Of a stretch of DNA of 64,000 nt, positions 16,742 to 25,965 are shown piece after piece. Under the pieces are notes generated by a model. That model had not been told where the DNA came from and did no database searches. It saw nothing but the letters and a program-made list of their open reading frames with translations. Position numbers and translations under genes: made by a program. Position 1 is the first letter of the stretch, and each line of letters opens with the position of its first letter. Location: contig JADHLY010000003.1 of the NCBI GenBank assembly GCA_016780385.1, positions 27,574 to 91,573 of the forward strand. The letters are read 5' to 3'. This stretch comes from Flavobacteriales bacterium (GTDB lineage Bacteria > Bacteroidota > Bacteroidia > Flavobacteriales_D > Sanyastnellaceae).

Positions 16742-17368
16742 ATGACGGCATACGAAAGACACCCTCCACACCCGGTAGGCGGCACCATCGAAGTCATAGC
16801 TGGCCCTATGTTTTCAGGCAAGACTGAAGAACTGCTTCGCCGGCTTCGCAGGGCCACCCTGGCAAAACAGGCCGTCACGCTGTTCAAGCCTGAGCGCGAC
16901 AACCGCCATGGCACCACCGATGTGGTCAGCCATGACGCACGCCGACAGCCCGCTCAAGCCGTGAAGGATGCCGCGGCATTGGAGGCCATGGTTGACCAGA
17001 TGATTGCCAGTCAAAACATGCCCGACGTGGTGGGCGTTGACGAAGTCCAGTTCTTCGGAGAAGACATCGTCGCTGTCTGCAACCGCATGGCTGATTCGGG
17101 CATCCGGGTCATCACTGCCGGCCTAGACCTGGACTACCTCGGGCGCCCCTTTGGGTGCATGCCCCTGCTGCTGGCACACGCTGAATATGTGACCAAGCTG
17201 CACGCCATTTGCTCCATCACCGGCCGGCCCGCTCATTTCTCCCACAGGGTGGAAGGCGGCAATGAAGACGTCCAAATCGGAGGGGCCGAATCCTATCAGG
17301 CCCTCTCGCGCGAACCTTATAACGATGTCGTGGTCCGGTCGCACCACCGGGTCACCACCTCCGAATGA
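16742..17368 (+). CDS. tdk: Thymidine kinase
   Basis: Type II thymidine kinase of 208 residues, salvaging thymidine to dTMP. The P-loop is AGPMFSGKTEELLRRLRR, followed by the DEVQFF active-site segment and the lasso domain (ICSITGRPAHFSHR). In many relatives the lasso holds a four-cysteine zinc site; here the usual second Cys of the CxxC pair is Thr, so the zinc site is probably lost. The stop overlaps the murF-alr start by 4 bp. Confidence 0.95.
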   Translation: MTAYERHPPHPVGGTIEVIAGPMFSGKTEELLRRLRRATLAKQAVTLFKPERDNRHGTTDVVSHDARRQPAQAVKDAAALEAMVDQMIASQNMPDVVGVDEVQFFGEDIVAVCNRMADSGIRVITAGLDLDYLGRPFGCMPLLLAHAEYVTKLHAICSITGRPAHFSHRVEGGNEDVQIGGAESYQALSREPYNDVVVRSHHRVTTSE

Positions 17369-19887
17369 AAATCGGCCCGGCCCTCTGGGAAGAATTGGCC
17401 GACACCCTCGGCGGCTCCGTCATCGGTCACCCCGACGGCAAGCCGGCCGACTTTGAATACCTCGCCACGGACAGCCGAACCTTGCATGCAGGGTCTGTCG
17501 CGCTCGAGCACACCGTTTTCATCGCGTTGCGCGGCCCGCGACACGATGGTCATGCCCACATCCACTCCGCCGCGCAGCAAGGCGTCAAAGGGTTCATCGT
17601 CGCACAAGATTGGACAGGGCCTTTGCCAGAAGGCCACATCCTGCGCGTACCCGATACCCTCGCGGCCTTGCAAGCTTTAGGGGCAGCAGCCCGGAAAGCC
17701 AGGACCGGCCAAGTCGTGGGCATCACCGGGTCCAACGGCAAGACCACAGTCAAAGAATGGGCCCGCGCATTGGCCCCTGCCTCACTCCATATATCCCGCA
17801 GCCCAGGCAGCTGGAACAGCCAAGTCGGGGTCCCTTTGGCCCTGTGGGGCTTGGACGACCATGCGGATCTCCACCTCGTGGAAGCCGGCATTTCACTGCC
17901 CGGAGAAATGGACGCCCTCGCATCCATCATCCACCCCGACATCGGGGTCATGACGCATTTCGGCGATGCACACGACGCACACTTTGCAAGCCGGGCGGAT
18001 AAGGCGCGAGAAAAAGCCCGCCTGTTTTCAGGCTGCTCCTCCATCATCCTGGGCACCCATGACCCCGACATACTGAAGGCCCTGCAAGACATTCAAGCAG
18101 ACGCCCGTTGCGTGCATTGGGCGTGGCCCGAAGACCCTCGCCCCGGCCTCGGCACGCTGGCGTTGGACATCACCGATGTGGCACTCGGGGCCGACCGTTC
18201 ACGGATGGCGGGTTCATGGCGCGGCCACGCCTTCGATTGGACGCTGCCTTTTACCGAAAAAGCGCACCTGGCCAACGCCCTAACGTCCGCACTGCTCATC
18301 TTGGAAATCACCGGCGACCTCGAAGGCGTCACTGCGCGGTTGGCCCACCTCCAACCGCTGGGAATGCGGCTCGAACACCTGTCCGGAACCGGCGGTGGCA
18401 CCATCATCAACGATACATGGAACCACGACCTGGACGGACTGTCCACAGCACTCGAAGCTCTTGAACGGCTGGGAGGCCGACGCAAGAAAGCCGTGGTTCT
18501 GTCGGACATCGTTCCATTCGACCGCAACGACGAGGTCCAAATGGCCCGTTTGCGACACACCCTGGCCCACCGGGAAGTAGACCTGTGGATAGCCGTAGGT
18601 CCCCAACTTTCGCTGGGCATCCCCGGCATTGACCCCGATGCCATCCAACCATTTGCCACCACGGAAGCACTGCTCGACAGCACGACTTTGGACGGGCTTC
18701 AAGGCTGGAACGTCTTGGTCAAAGGCGCCCGGCCCTTTGCTTTTGAGCGCGTGGCCCGCGCATTGGAAGCCAACCCGCACACCACAGTTTTCGACCTCGA
18801 TCTCGGACGCCTTGCCCACAACCTCCAGCTGCACCGTGACCAAATCGGGCGCCCCATCATGGGCATGGTGAAGGCCTTTGCCTACGGCGCAGGGGACGCC
18901 GTCGCTGTAGAACTCGATCGCCTGGGTATCGAACGCCTGGCCGTCGCGTTTGCCGAGGAAGGCATCGCCCTCCGCAAGGCGGGGGTGCGTTGTCCCATCA
19001 TGGTCCTCAATGCGGACCCCCAGCGCTTTACCGACTTGTTGGCGTGGCACTTAGAGCCCGAAGTCCACAACCTGGACACCCTCAAACAATGGGGGCGCAC
19101 CTTGCATTCCGCAGCGACTTCCGACGGCCAGTCCCTCGGAGTTCACCTCAAAGTAGAGACCGGCATGCACCGGCTCGGGTTGGGAATGGAAGAGGCCGCC
19201 ACCGCGGGGAGCCAATGTGCAGCAATGGGCATTCCCATCATCAGCGTCTACAGCCACCTTTCCGCTGCCGACAACCCTGCTGCCGACCACCACACGCAGC
19301 AGCAGATTGACCAATATGTCGCTGCCTGCAATGACATCCGAAAGGGATGGGAAACTGCCGGCGGCGGGCCGCTCAGCTTCATCCAACACCTCGCCAATAC
19401 AGCCGGGGCCTCACGGTTCCCTCAAGCCCGGTTCGACATGGTGCGCATCGGCCTAGGGCTCTATGGACTCGACGCCTCTAAAACCACAAAGGGGCTGCTG
19501 CCCATCGGGCGCTTTCACACGCGGATCAGCCACATCCACGACGTGTTTCCAGGCGAAGCCGTCGGCTATGGCGCCAAAGACAAGTCAGGCCACCTCAGGC
19601 GCATTGCCACCCTGCCCGTTGGATATGCCGATGGGCTGCCCCGGGCGGCTGGGATGGGCAAGGCGAGCCTGTTTGTAGGGGGTCAGAAATGCCCGACCGT
19701 CGGCCCTGTTTGCATGGACGGCTGTATGATCGACATCACAGGCTTGGAAGTCCAGGTTGGGGATTCCGTCGAGGTCTTTGGAGACCATGCCGCCATCGAA
19801 GACCTCGCGGCCGCCACGGACACCATCCCCTACGAAATCCTGTGTCGCATCCCGCAGCGCGTCAGGCGGCGGCACCTGCGCACCTGA
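17365..19887 (+). CDS. murF-alr: Bifunctional MurF ligase / alanine racemase
   Basis: An 840-residue fusion typical of Bacteroidota. Residues about 1-460 are MurF, which adds D-Ala-D-Ala to UDP-MurNAc-tripeptide; the ATP loop is GITGSNGKTTVKEW and TWNHDLDGLSTALEAL lies in the C-terminal part. From about residue 470 comes alanine racemase (TVFDLDLGRLAHNLQLHR), with the PLP lysine at about residue 503 in MVKAFAYGAG and VGYGAKDKSG, GYADGLPR and PVCMDGCMIDIT further on. The fusion couples D-alanine supply to its use in peptidoglycan. The start overlaps tdk by 4 bp. Confidence 0.96.
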   Translation: MKIGPALWEELADTLGGSVIGHPDGKPADFEYLATDSRTLHAGSVALEHTVFIALRGPRHDGHAHIHSAAQQGVKGFIVAQDWTGPLPEGHILRVPDTLAALQALGAAARKARTGQVVGITGSNGKTTVKEWARALAPASLHISRSPGSWNSQVGVPLALWGLDDHADLHLVEAGISLPGEMDALASIIHPDIGVMTHFGDAHDAHFASRADKAREKARLFSGCSSIILGTHDPDILKALQDIQADARCVHWAWPEDPRPGLGTLALDITDVALGADRSRMAGSWRGHAFDWTLPFTEKAHLANALTSALLILEITGDLEGVTARLAHLQPLGMRLEHLSGTGGGTIINDTWNHDLDGLSTALEALERLGGRRKKAVVLSDIVPFDRNDEVQMARLRHTLAHREVDLWIAVGPQLSLGIPGIDPDAIQPFATTEALLDSTTLDGLQGWNVLVKGARPFAFERVARALEANPHTTVFDLDLGRLAHNLQLHRDQIGRPIMGMVKAFAYGAGDAVAVELDRLGIERLAVAFAEEGIALRKAGVRCPIMVLNADPQRFTDLLAWHLEPEVHNLDTLKQWGRTLHSAATSDGQSLGVHLKVETGMHRLGLGMEEAATAGSQCAAMGIPIISVYSHLSAADNPAADHHTQQQIDQYVAACNDIRKGWETAGGGPLSFIQHLANTAGASRFPQARFDMVRIGLGLYGLDASKTTKGLLPIGRFHTRISHIHDVFPGEAVGYGAKDKSGHLRRIATLPVGYADGLPRAAGMGKASLFVGGQKCPTVGPVCMDGCMIDITGLEVQVGDSVEVFGDHAAIEDLAAATDTIPYEILCRIPQRVRRRHLRT

Positions 19888-19896
19888 GGCCCATTG

Positions 19897-19904
19897 TAAC
19901 TTCG
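19897..19904 (+). promoter_or_regulatory. -7 box (TAACTTCG), 4 nt from the GTG of the DUF5522 gene
   Basis: TAnnTTCG ending exactly 4 nt before the GTG at 19909. It would give a leaderless transcript for the small Cys-rich gene and perhaps hutU. No good -33 element is seen. Confidence 0.45.
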
Positions 19905-19908
19905 CGCC

Positions 19909-20091
19909 GTGGACCGCTCACGGAAAATCCCCATCGAAGAAGGCGACACCTACACCTCGCCCGAAGGTTTCCTTGTTTTCACAGAACAATACCACCGCAA
20001 GCGCGGGTATTGTTGTACGAGCGGTTGCAAGCACTGCCCTTACGGCTACGACAAAGGGACCGGCCGCATCCTCAACCCCAAAGGCCACTAA
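19909..20091 (+). CDS. Small cysteine-rich DUF5522-like protein
   Basis: A 60-residue protein with GTG start. It contains GYCCTSGCKHCPYGYDKG, with four cysteines spaced C-C-x3-C-x2-C, a pattern suited to metal or Fe-S binding. The family is widespread in Bacteroidota and uncharacterised. It lies 21 bp after murF-alr and 9 bp before hutU, with its own -7 box. A role in metal handling is possible but unproven. Confidence 0.85.
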   Translation: MDRSRKIPIEEGDTYTSPEGFLVFTEQYHRKRGYCCTSGCKHCPYGYDKGTGRILNPKGH

Positions 20092-20100
20092 CCGAACGCC

Positions 20101-22137
20101 ATGAACTCCACCCTTGCCTCCGATTTGACCCTGGCTGAATTTCACCGTGAAGTCGCCGCCGGACTGCCCGACGTGCTGCCGACACCCAAGCAACGCTCCA
20201 ACAAAGTGCCTCATGCACCGGTGCGCAAGGACATCTTGACCCCACAACAAAAGGAGCTGGCCTTGGCCAATGCCCTGCGCTATTTCCCGGCCGAACAGCA
20301 CGAAGTCCTCGCTCCAGAATTTGCAGAGGAACTCAAGAACTACGGACGCATCTACATGTACCGGTTCATGCCGGACTACGACATGTATGCGCGGCCCATT
20401 GATGCCTATCCCGCACAAACCGCACAAGCGGCGGGCATCATGCTCATGATCCAGAACAACCTGGACCCCGCCGTGGCGCAACACCCCGAAGAACTCATCA
20501 CTTATGGTGGCAATGGTGCCGTGTTCCAGAATTGGGCCCAATACCGGCTGGTCATGCGCTACCTCAGCGAAATGACCGAGGAGCAGACCCTCGTCATGTA
20601 CAGCGGTCACCCCCTCGGCCTGTTCCCCTCCCATCCCGGCGCCCCTCGGGTGGTCGTGACCAACGGCATGGTCATTCCCAACTACAGCGGAGCCGATGAC
20701 CTGGAGCGCATGAATGCCCTCGGCGTGAGCCAATACGGCCAGATGACCGCAGGCTCCTATATGTACATCGGCCCCCAAGGCATCGTGCATGGCACCACCA
20801 TCACCGTCCTCAACGCAGGGCGCCGTCTGGACCCCGAAAACCCCACCCTCGCCGGCAAGCTCTTCGTGACGGCGGGCCTCGGTGGCATGTCCGGCGCGCA
20901 ACCCAAGGCGGGCAACATCGCTGGCGTCGTATCGGTCACCGCTGAAGTGGACCCTGCTGCGGCCTGGAAGCGACACGAGCAAGGTTGGGTGGACCACGTT
21001 GTAGAAGACGTCGCGGAACTTGCCGAGCGGGTCCGGGCTTCTATGACAGCACAAGAAGCGGTGAGCTACGCCTACCTCGGCAACGTGGTCGACGTGTGGG
21101 AGCACTTCCACGAAGCCGGCATCCACATTCACCTCGGTTCAGACCAAACCTCCTTGCACAACCCTTGGGCGGGCGGCTACTATCCTGCTGGACTGACCTT
21201 CGAGGAGGCGCAGCACATGATGGCGGAGGACCCGAAACAATTCAGGGAGTGCGTCCAACACAGCTTGCGGCGCCATGCCGAAGCCGTCAACCGCCACACC
21301 GCCAAAGGCACCTACTTCTTTGATTACGGAAACGCCTTTTTGCTGGAGAGTTCCCGCGCTGGCGCCGACATCATGGCCGAGGATGGCGAGAACTTCCGCT
21401 ATCCCAGCTACGTCCAAGACATCATGGGGCCCATGTGCTTCGATTACGGTTTTGGGCCCTTCCGTTGGGTCTGTGGTTCGGGAGACCCTGCCGACCTGGA
21501 CACAACAGATGCCATCGCCTGCGAAGTGCTGGAAGGCATGATGGCCGAGGCTCCAATCGAAATCCGCCAGCAAATGGCCGACAACGTCCAATGGATCCGT
21601 GGCGCCAAGGCCAACAAACTTGTCGTCGGGTCTCAGGCCCGCATCCTCTACGCCGATGCCGAAGGGCGCATGCGCATCGCCAAGGCCTTCAACGAGGCCA
21701 TCGCCAGTGGTACACTTTCTGGCCCTGTGATTTTGGGCCGCGACCACCACGATGTGAGCGGCACGGATTCCCCTTATCGCGAGACCTCCAACATCTACGA
21801 TGGCTCAGCATTTACAGCGGACATGGCGGTCCAAAACTTCGTCGGTGACGCTTTCCGAGGTGCCACTTGGGTGTCCCTCCACAACGGCGGAGGCGTTGGT
21901 TGGGGAGAGGTGATCAATGGCGGGTTCGGCATGCTCCTCGACGGTACGGCCGAGGCCGAGGCCAAGCTCACTTCCATGCTGCATTGGGACGTCAACAACG
22001 GCATCGCCCGCCGAAGTTGGGCCCGCAACAAAGAAGCCCAGTTTGCCATTCGCCGCGCCATGAAAGCAGAGCCCAAACTCAAGGTCACCCTCGCACAAAA
22101 TGCAGACCCCGCGCTCATTCGGCGCGCCCTTTCCTAA
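20101..22137 (+). CDS. hutU: Urocanate hydratase
   Basis: Converts urocanate to imidazolone propionate in histidine breakdown using tightly bound NAD+. Motifs include YGGNGAVFQNWAQYRL, VMYSGHPLGLFPS, the catalytic cysteine region IMGPMCFDYGFGPFRWVC and HNGGGVGWGEVINGG. At 678 residues it is longer than the ~555-residue enterobacterial enzyme and fits the long Bacteroidota form. No other hut gene is in the window. The stop overlaps the next start by one base (TAATG). Confidence 0.95.
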   Translation: MNSTLASDLTLAEFHREVAAGLPDVLPTPKQRSNKVPHAPVRKDILTPQQKELALANALRYFPAEQHEVLAPEFAEELKNYGRIYMYRFMPDYDMYARPIDAYPAQTAQAAGIMLMIQNNLDPAVAQHPEELITYGGNGAVFQNWAQYRLVMRYLSEMTEEQTLVMYSGHPLGLFPSHPGAPRVVVTNGMVIPNYSGADDLERMNALGVSQYGQMTAGSYMYIGPQGIVHGTTITVLNAGRRLDPENPTLAGKLFVTAGLGGMSGAQPKAGNIAGVVSVTAEVDPAAAWKRHEQGWVDHVVEDVAELAERVRASMTAQEAVSYAYLGNVVDVWEHFHEAGIHIHLGSDQTSLHNPWAGGYYPAGLTFEEAQHMMAEDPKQFRECVQHSLRRHAEAVNRHTAKGTYFFDYGNAFLLESSRAGADIMAEDGENFRYPSYVQDIMGPMCFDYGFGPFRWVCGSGDPADLDTTDAIACEVLEGMMAEAPIEIRQQMADNVQWIRGAKANKLVVGSQARILYADAEGRMRIAKAFNEAIASGTLSGPVILGRDHHDVSGTDSPYRETSNIYDGSAFTADMAVQNFVGDAFRGATWVSLHNGGGVGWGEVINGGFGMLLDGTAEAEAKLTSMLHWDVNNGIARRSWARNKEAQFAIRRAMKAEPKLKVTLAQNADPALIRRALS

Positions 22138-22715
22138 TGGAACACTACCAATCCCGCTGGACGGCTGAAACCCAGTCAACAGCACCCCTTCCCCCCTTTC
22201 CTTGGGCGGGGCACCACTTCGAAGCGTGCCACTTCGAAGGACTCGACCTCAGCCATTCCGATTGGCGGGACGCCCGCTTCGAGCACTGCACTTTTCAGTC
22301 CTGTCAGCTGTCAGAAGTCCGCCTCACCAATGTGCGGTTTCACGGCGTCACCTTTGCCGACTGCACCCTCAACAAGGTGAGGTGGACCACCCTCCAGCCG
22401 TCCTTCATGTCCTTCACCTTGGACCAATGCAAGGCCCCGCTATGTGACTGGGAGGGCATGGACCTCAAGGGCATGAAACTGGAGCGGTCCGACCTGAGCG
22501 GAAACAACTTTTCGGGTGCAGACGCACGTGAAACCTCGTGGACAGAAAGCCGGCTGCGCGACGCCATCTTCCAGCGAACCGATCTGCGAGACGCCGACCT
22601 GCGCGGCGCCACAGACTGGACCATTGACCCTTCGGACAACCGCCTAAGGGGGGCGCGTTTCGACGCGGCAGACCTCAGTGGTTTGGTCAAGGGGCTGGGC
22701 ATCCGTCTCGACTGA
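22137..22715 (+). CDS. Pentapeptide-repeat protein
   Basis: 192 residues built from A(D/N)Lxx-type pentapeptide repeats forming a right-handed quadrilateral helix (for example FEGLDLSHSDWRDARFEHCT, LERSDLSGNNFSGADARE and RTDLRDADLRGA). QnrB/McbG-like proteins with this fold mimic DNA and protect gyrase; others have no known role. The start overlaps the hutU stop. Nothing in the context links it to gyrase, so the function is left open. Confidence 0.85.
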   Translation: MEHYQSRWTAETQSTAPLPPFPWAGHHFEACHFEGLDLSHSDWRDARFEHCTFQSCQLSEVRLTNVRFHGVTFADCTLNKVRWTTLQPSFMSFTLDQCKAPLCDWEGMDLKGMKLERSDLSGNNFSGADARETSWTESRLRDAIFQRTDLRDADLRGATDWTIDPSDNRLRGARFDAADLSGLVKGLGIRLD

Positions 22716-22738
22716 AAGACGCCCCCGTAGAAACCGCA

Positions 22739-22767
22739 GGAAACGTTTTAACAAGCATTTCGTTTCC
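22739..22767. promoter_or_regulatory. Inverted repeat upstream of the TetR-family gene (candidate operator)
   Basis: Arms GGAAACG (22739-22745) and CGTTTCC (22761-22767) are perfect inverted repeats with a 15-nt spacer. They lie just upstream of the predicted -7 box at 22786-22793. Placement and size fit TetR-type autoregulation of the efflux operon. Confidence 0.45.
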
Positions 22768-22785
22768 CCTGTGCATTCTCCACAC

Positions 22786-22793
22786 TATTTTTG
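22786..22793 (+). promoter_or_regulatory. -7 box (TATTTTTG) of the TetR-RND efflux operon
   Basis: An exact TAnnTTTG box 20 nt before the ATG at 22814. The -33 region (TTTC at 22763-22766) overlaps the right arm of the dyad. Confidence 0.55.
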
Positions 22794-22813
22794 CGGCCTT
22801 GAAAGCGCCCTCA

Positions 22814-23449
22814 ATGAGCCCCATCAACCAAGGAACCCAACAAGACAAACGCCTGTCCGAGCTGCTGGGAGGGTGTGAGCGGGCGTTTCGAAGGTTTGGG
22901 GTCAGGGCCGTCAGCATGGACGACCTCGCCTCACAACTGGGCGTTTCCAAAAAAACACTGTACCGGTACTTCAAAGACAAGGCCGACTTGGTACTGCAGG
23001 TCTTCAACCAAGCCTGCAACCGCCAATCAGAGCGCACCGAGGCCCTCGCAAAAGGCGGGCTGAACGCCATCGATGCGGTCATCGCCGTCATGGAGTATTT
23101 CCAAGGTGAACTCCGCGAAATGCACCCCAGCATGCTGTTCGACCTTCAGAAATACTACCCTGAAGCCATGAACCGCCTGCACCACCACAAGATGGAGGCC
23201 ATGCAGGGATACCTCATCCGCAACATCCAACGCGGACAATCCGAGGGCCTGTTTCGCTCTGATTTTGATGCCAAGCTGATTTCAAGGCTGCACATGGCCA
23301 TGGTGCACACCATGACCGATCCATCCACCATTGACGAATTCGGCCGGCCCTTGTCCGATTTGCAACAAGAACTGCACACCTATCACCTCAGGGGCATTGC
23401 CACCGACAAGGGATTGGAATACCTCCGTCAACGCAACAACAACCCGTGA
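22814..23449 (+). CDS. TetR/AcrR-family transcriptional regulator
   Basis: A 211-residue regulator. The N-terminal helix-turn-helix is clear (MDDLASQLGVSKKTLYRYFK), followed by an all-helical ligand-binding domain without recognised specificity. The ATG at 22814 is preferred over a TTG at 22799. It overlaps the start of the outer-membrane efflux gene by 4 bp, so it very probably controls the RND pump behind it. The dyad upstream is the likely binding site. Confidence 0.92.
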   Translation: MSPINQGTQQDKRLSELLGGCERAFRRFGVRAVSMDDLASQLGVSKKTLYRYFKDKADLVLQVFNQACNRQSERTEALAKGGLNAIDAVIAVMEYFQGELREMHPSMLFDLQKYYPEAMNRLHHHKMEAMQGYLIRNIQRGQSEGLFRSDFDAKLISRLHMAMVHTMTDPSTIDEFGRPLSDLQQELHTYHLRGIATDKGLEYLRQRNNNP

Positions 23450-24876
23450 ACACGTCCACCATCATGCGTACACTCCCTCTGTTGGTCGCCCTGCTTTTGC
23501 AAGGCCCCATTTTCGGCCAAGCTTCCCCCAGTGGATCGGGGGTCAGGCTCACGCTCGAAGAAGCCCAGTCATTGGCGGCCACCCGGGCTTACAACGTCCG
23601 CTATGCTTCATTTGACACCCAAGAAGCGGCAAGCAGCACACGAGAAATCATCGCTTCCGGCTTTCCACAGGTGAGCGGTTCGGTCGAATACAACCGCTAC
23701 ATCGACATCCCGACGCAAGTCTCCAGCGGCGACGTCTTCGGTTTCCCTGATTACCTCAACTCCTTCTTGGGTGGTGTCGCACAAGCCACAGGCGTTCCCT
23801 TGGATGCCCCTCCTGCCGACCCCAACGCCATTCAAGAATTTCAATTCGGCGCTTCCCAAACCATGACCGCAGGGATCACCGCCACACAACTCATTTTCAG
23901 TCCGAGCTACTTCGTCGGCATCCAAGCCGCCAAGGCCTACGCCAGCGGGATGGAAGCCGCGGAATCCAAGTCCATCGCCGACGCCCGACGCGCCGCAGGT
24001 GAAGGCTATGCCGCCGCATTGGCCGCCCAAGAAAATGTCGCCATCCTCATGGCGGCTGAAGCGCTGGCCGAAGAGGCGCTGATGCAGACCCAAGCCTTGG
24101 TTCAAGAGGGGCTCGCTGAGTCCACCGATGCCGATCAGTTAGAGCTCGCCTTGTCCGAAATGGCCCAACAAAGGGCCACGGCAGAAAGCATGGCGACCGT
24201 GGCGTTGGACGCCCTCAAGTTCACCGTCGGCATGCCGGTCGAGACGACCGTGATCCTCGCCGACAGCTTTGAGACGTTGTCCAGCGCATTCGATGGCGCA
24301 TCGGTACTCGGCACTCCATTTGACGCAAACCGGTTGCCCGAAATCCAATCCCAGACCAAGAACCTCGAGCTCTCCGAACTCGGAATCCGGAACGAAAAAG
24401 CCGCCGGCATGCCCAGCATTGGCGCATTCTACACCAACCAGCGCAATGCCCAGAGAGAAGCCTTTGACTTCTTCGGCGCCGGAAGCTGGTACCCCATCCA
24501 GCTCGTTGGGGTTCAAATGAACATCCCCATTTGGTCCAGCTTTGGCGGCAAGGAGAAGGTCCTGCAGGCCGAGTTGACCCGGGACCGCGCCTCGACCGCC
24601 CTCGAGCAGATGACGCAAGCGGCCACCCTCGAATACCGAGCAGCCCGGTCCGAATACAACGCCAGCTTGGAACAACGTGTCCAAGCCCAGCGCGGGCTTG
24701 ACCTCGCCGAGCGCATCCTCGACCGCACCCGCATCCGTTTTCAAGAGGGCCTCGCCAGCAGTTTTGACCTCACACAGGCCCAAAACCAGTTGGTCAACGC
24801 CCAAGCCAACCTCGCCCAAGCCACGCTCCGCTGGTTCAACGCCCACCTCCGCCTCGAACGTTCCCTCAACGCCTGA
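23446..24876 (+). CDS. TolC/OprM-type outer-membrane efflux protein
   Basis: About 476 residues with a signal peptide (MRTLPLLVALLLQGPIFGQ). Two repeats of the outer membrane efflux domain are seen (LTLEEAQSLAATRAYNV, later DRTRIRFQEGLASSFDLTQ). It forms the trimeric outer-membrane and periplasmic channel of the tripartite pump. The GTG at 23446 overlaps the TetR stop; an ATG at 23464 gives a more usual signal peptide and is an equally good start. Confidence 0.93.
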   Translation: MNTSTIMRTLPLLVALLLQGPIFGQASPSGSGVRLTLEEAQSLAATRAYNVRYASFDTQEAASSTREIIASGFPQVSGSVEYNRYIDIPTQVSSGDVFGFPDYLNSFLGGVAQATGVPLDAPPADPNAIQEFQFGASQTMTAGITATQLIFSPSYFVGIQAAKAYASGMEAAESKSIADARRAAGEGYAAALAAQENVAILMAAEALAEEALMQTQALVQEGLAESTDADQLELALSEMAQQRATAESMATVALDALKFTVGMPVETTVILADSFETLSSAFDGASVLGTPFDANRLPEIQSQTKNLELSELGIRNEKAAGMPSIGAFYTNQRNAQREAFDFFGAGSWYPIQLVGVQMNIPIWSSFGGKEKVLQAELTRDRASTALEQMTQAATLEYRAARSEYNASLEQRVQAQRGLDLAERILDRTRIRFQEGLASSFDLTQAQNQLVNAQANLAQATLRWFNAHLRLERSLNA

Positions 24877-24881
24877 TCCCC

Positions 24882-25925
24882 ATGATCCGCTCATCCCTCT
24901 TCCTCACCACTGTGCTGTTACTGGCCGCGTGTGGTGGTTCCGCGCCTGAAAGCGCCCCTGAAACATCCGGCGCCACCGCTCCGGCCACTTCCGAAGCCCG
25001 CAAGGTCACAACCCTGCAAGCTTCAATCGCCCCGTTCGACCACTTCTTTACCGTTCAAGGCAATGTGGAAACCGACCGCCTCGCCCAGGTCTTTCCCATG
25101 ACCCAAGGCACCGTGCTGCGCATCCGCGTGGAAGAGGGTCAAACCGTCCAAAAAGGACAGGTCTTAATGGACCTCGACAACGAGGCCGTGGCCCGCAACC
25201 AGGACGAATTGGACACCCGATTGACGCTCGCCAAGGACGTGCTCGCCCGACAAGAGCGCCTGTGGGAACAGGGCATCGGCACCGAGGTACAGCTGCTCGA
25301 GGCCCGCACCAACGTCAAAGCATTGGAGGAAAGCATCGCGGCCTTCACTGAGCAGGTGGATTTCGGAAAGGTGACTGCGCCTTTTGCCGGCACCGTCGAC
25401 CGCATCTTTGCCAAGGAAGGCGGCATGGCTTCTCCCATGCAGCCCGTCGCCCGGGTAATGGACCTGGACGACATGTATGTCCGCGCTAAAGTCAGCGACC
25501 ACTATGTGGGTAAGGTGGAAGCCGGTCAGCGCGTGGACATCGCCATGGCCGGCCGCGCCACCCTCACCAGCGCCATTTCCAGGGTTGGACGCTACATCGA
25601 ACCCGCCAACCGCACCTTTGAAATTGTGGTCCCCGTACCCGAAGGCTCAGAGCTCTTGCCCAATGAGTTTGCGGCACTGCACATCAACGATCTGCACCTC
25701 GACAGCGCCATTTCCTTGCCATCGAGTCTCATCCTCCAAAACCGGGAAGGGCTTGATTTTGTGTACACCATCGAAGGGGGAAAGGCCGTCCGTCAGCCCG
25801 TTCAAATTGGGCCTTCGGCTGATGAGCGCGTATTGATCCTTGAAGGCGTTTCGCCGGGCATGACCATCATCGACCGCGGCGCGGGTCAAGTTGTGGAAGG
25901 CGAAGCCGTCCAGATCATGCGCTAA
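24882..25925 (+). CDS. RND efflux periplasmic adaptor (membrane fusion) lipoprotein
   Basis: 347 residues with a lipobox at LLAACGG (Cys17). The biotinyl-lipoyl-like domain (VLRIRVEEGQTVQKGQVLMD), coiled-coil hairpin and beta-barrel (VTAPFAGTVDRIFAKEGG) follow the adaptor order. It links the inner-membrane RND pump to the TolC-like channel. It lies 5 bp after that gene. Substrate cannot be predicted. Confidence 0.94.
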   Translation: MIRSSLFLTTVLLLAACGGSAPESAPETSGATAPATSEARKVTTLQASIAPFDHFFTVQGNVETDRLAQVFPMTQGTVLRIRVEEGQTVQKGQVLMDLDNEAVARNQDELDTRLTLAKDVLARQERLWEQGIGTEVQLLEARTNVKALEESIAAFTEQVDFGKVTAPFAGTVDRIFAKEGGMASPMQPVARVMDLDDMYVRAKVSDHYVGKVEAGQRVDIAMAGRATLTSAISRVGRYIEPANRTFEIVVPVPEGSELLPNEFAALHINDLHLDSAISLPSSLILQNREGLDFVYTIEGGKAVRQPVQIGPSADERVLILEGVSPGMTIIDRGAGQVVEGEAVQIMR

Positions 25926-25965
25926 TCCCGCTGTTTTCCAAGCGACCCCCAAGCGACCCCACCCC

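Noticed and set aside
19918-21132. 404-codon minus-strand open frame opposite hutU
   Set aside because: Antisense shadow of urocanate hydratase; His/Val-rich composition without domain similarity.
22137-22715. Pentapeptide-repeat protein as a quinolone-resistance (Qnr) gene
   Set aside because: The repeat fold alone does not show gyrase protection, and the loops that mark Qnr proteins are not recognisable. Only the fold is annotated.
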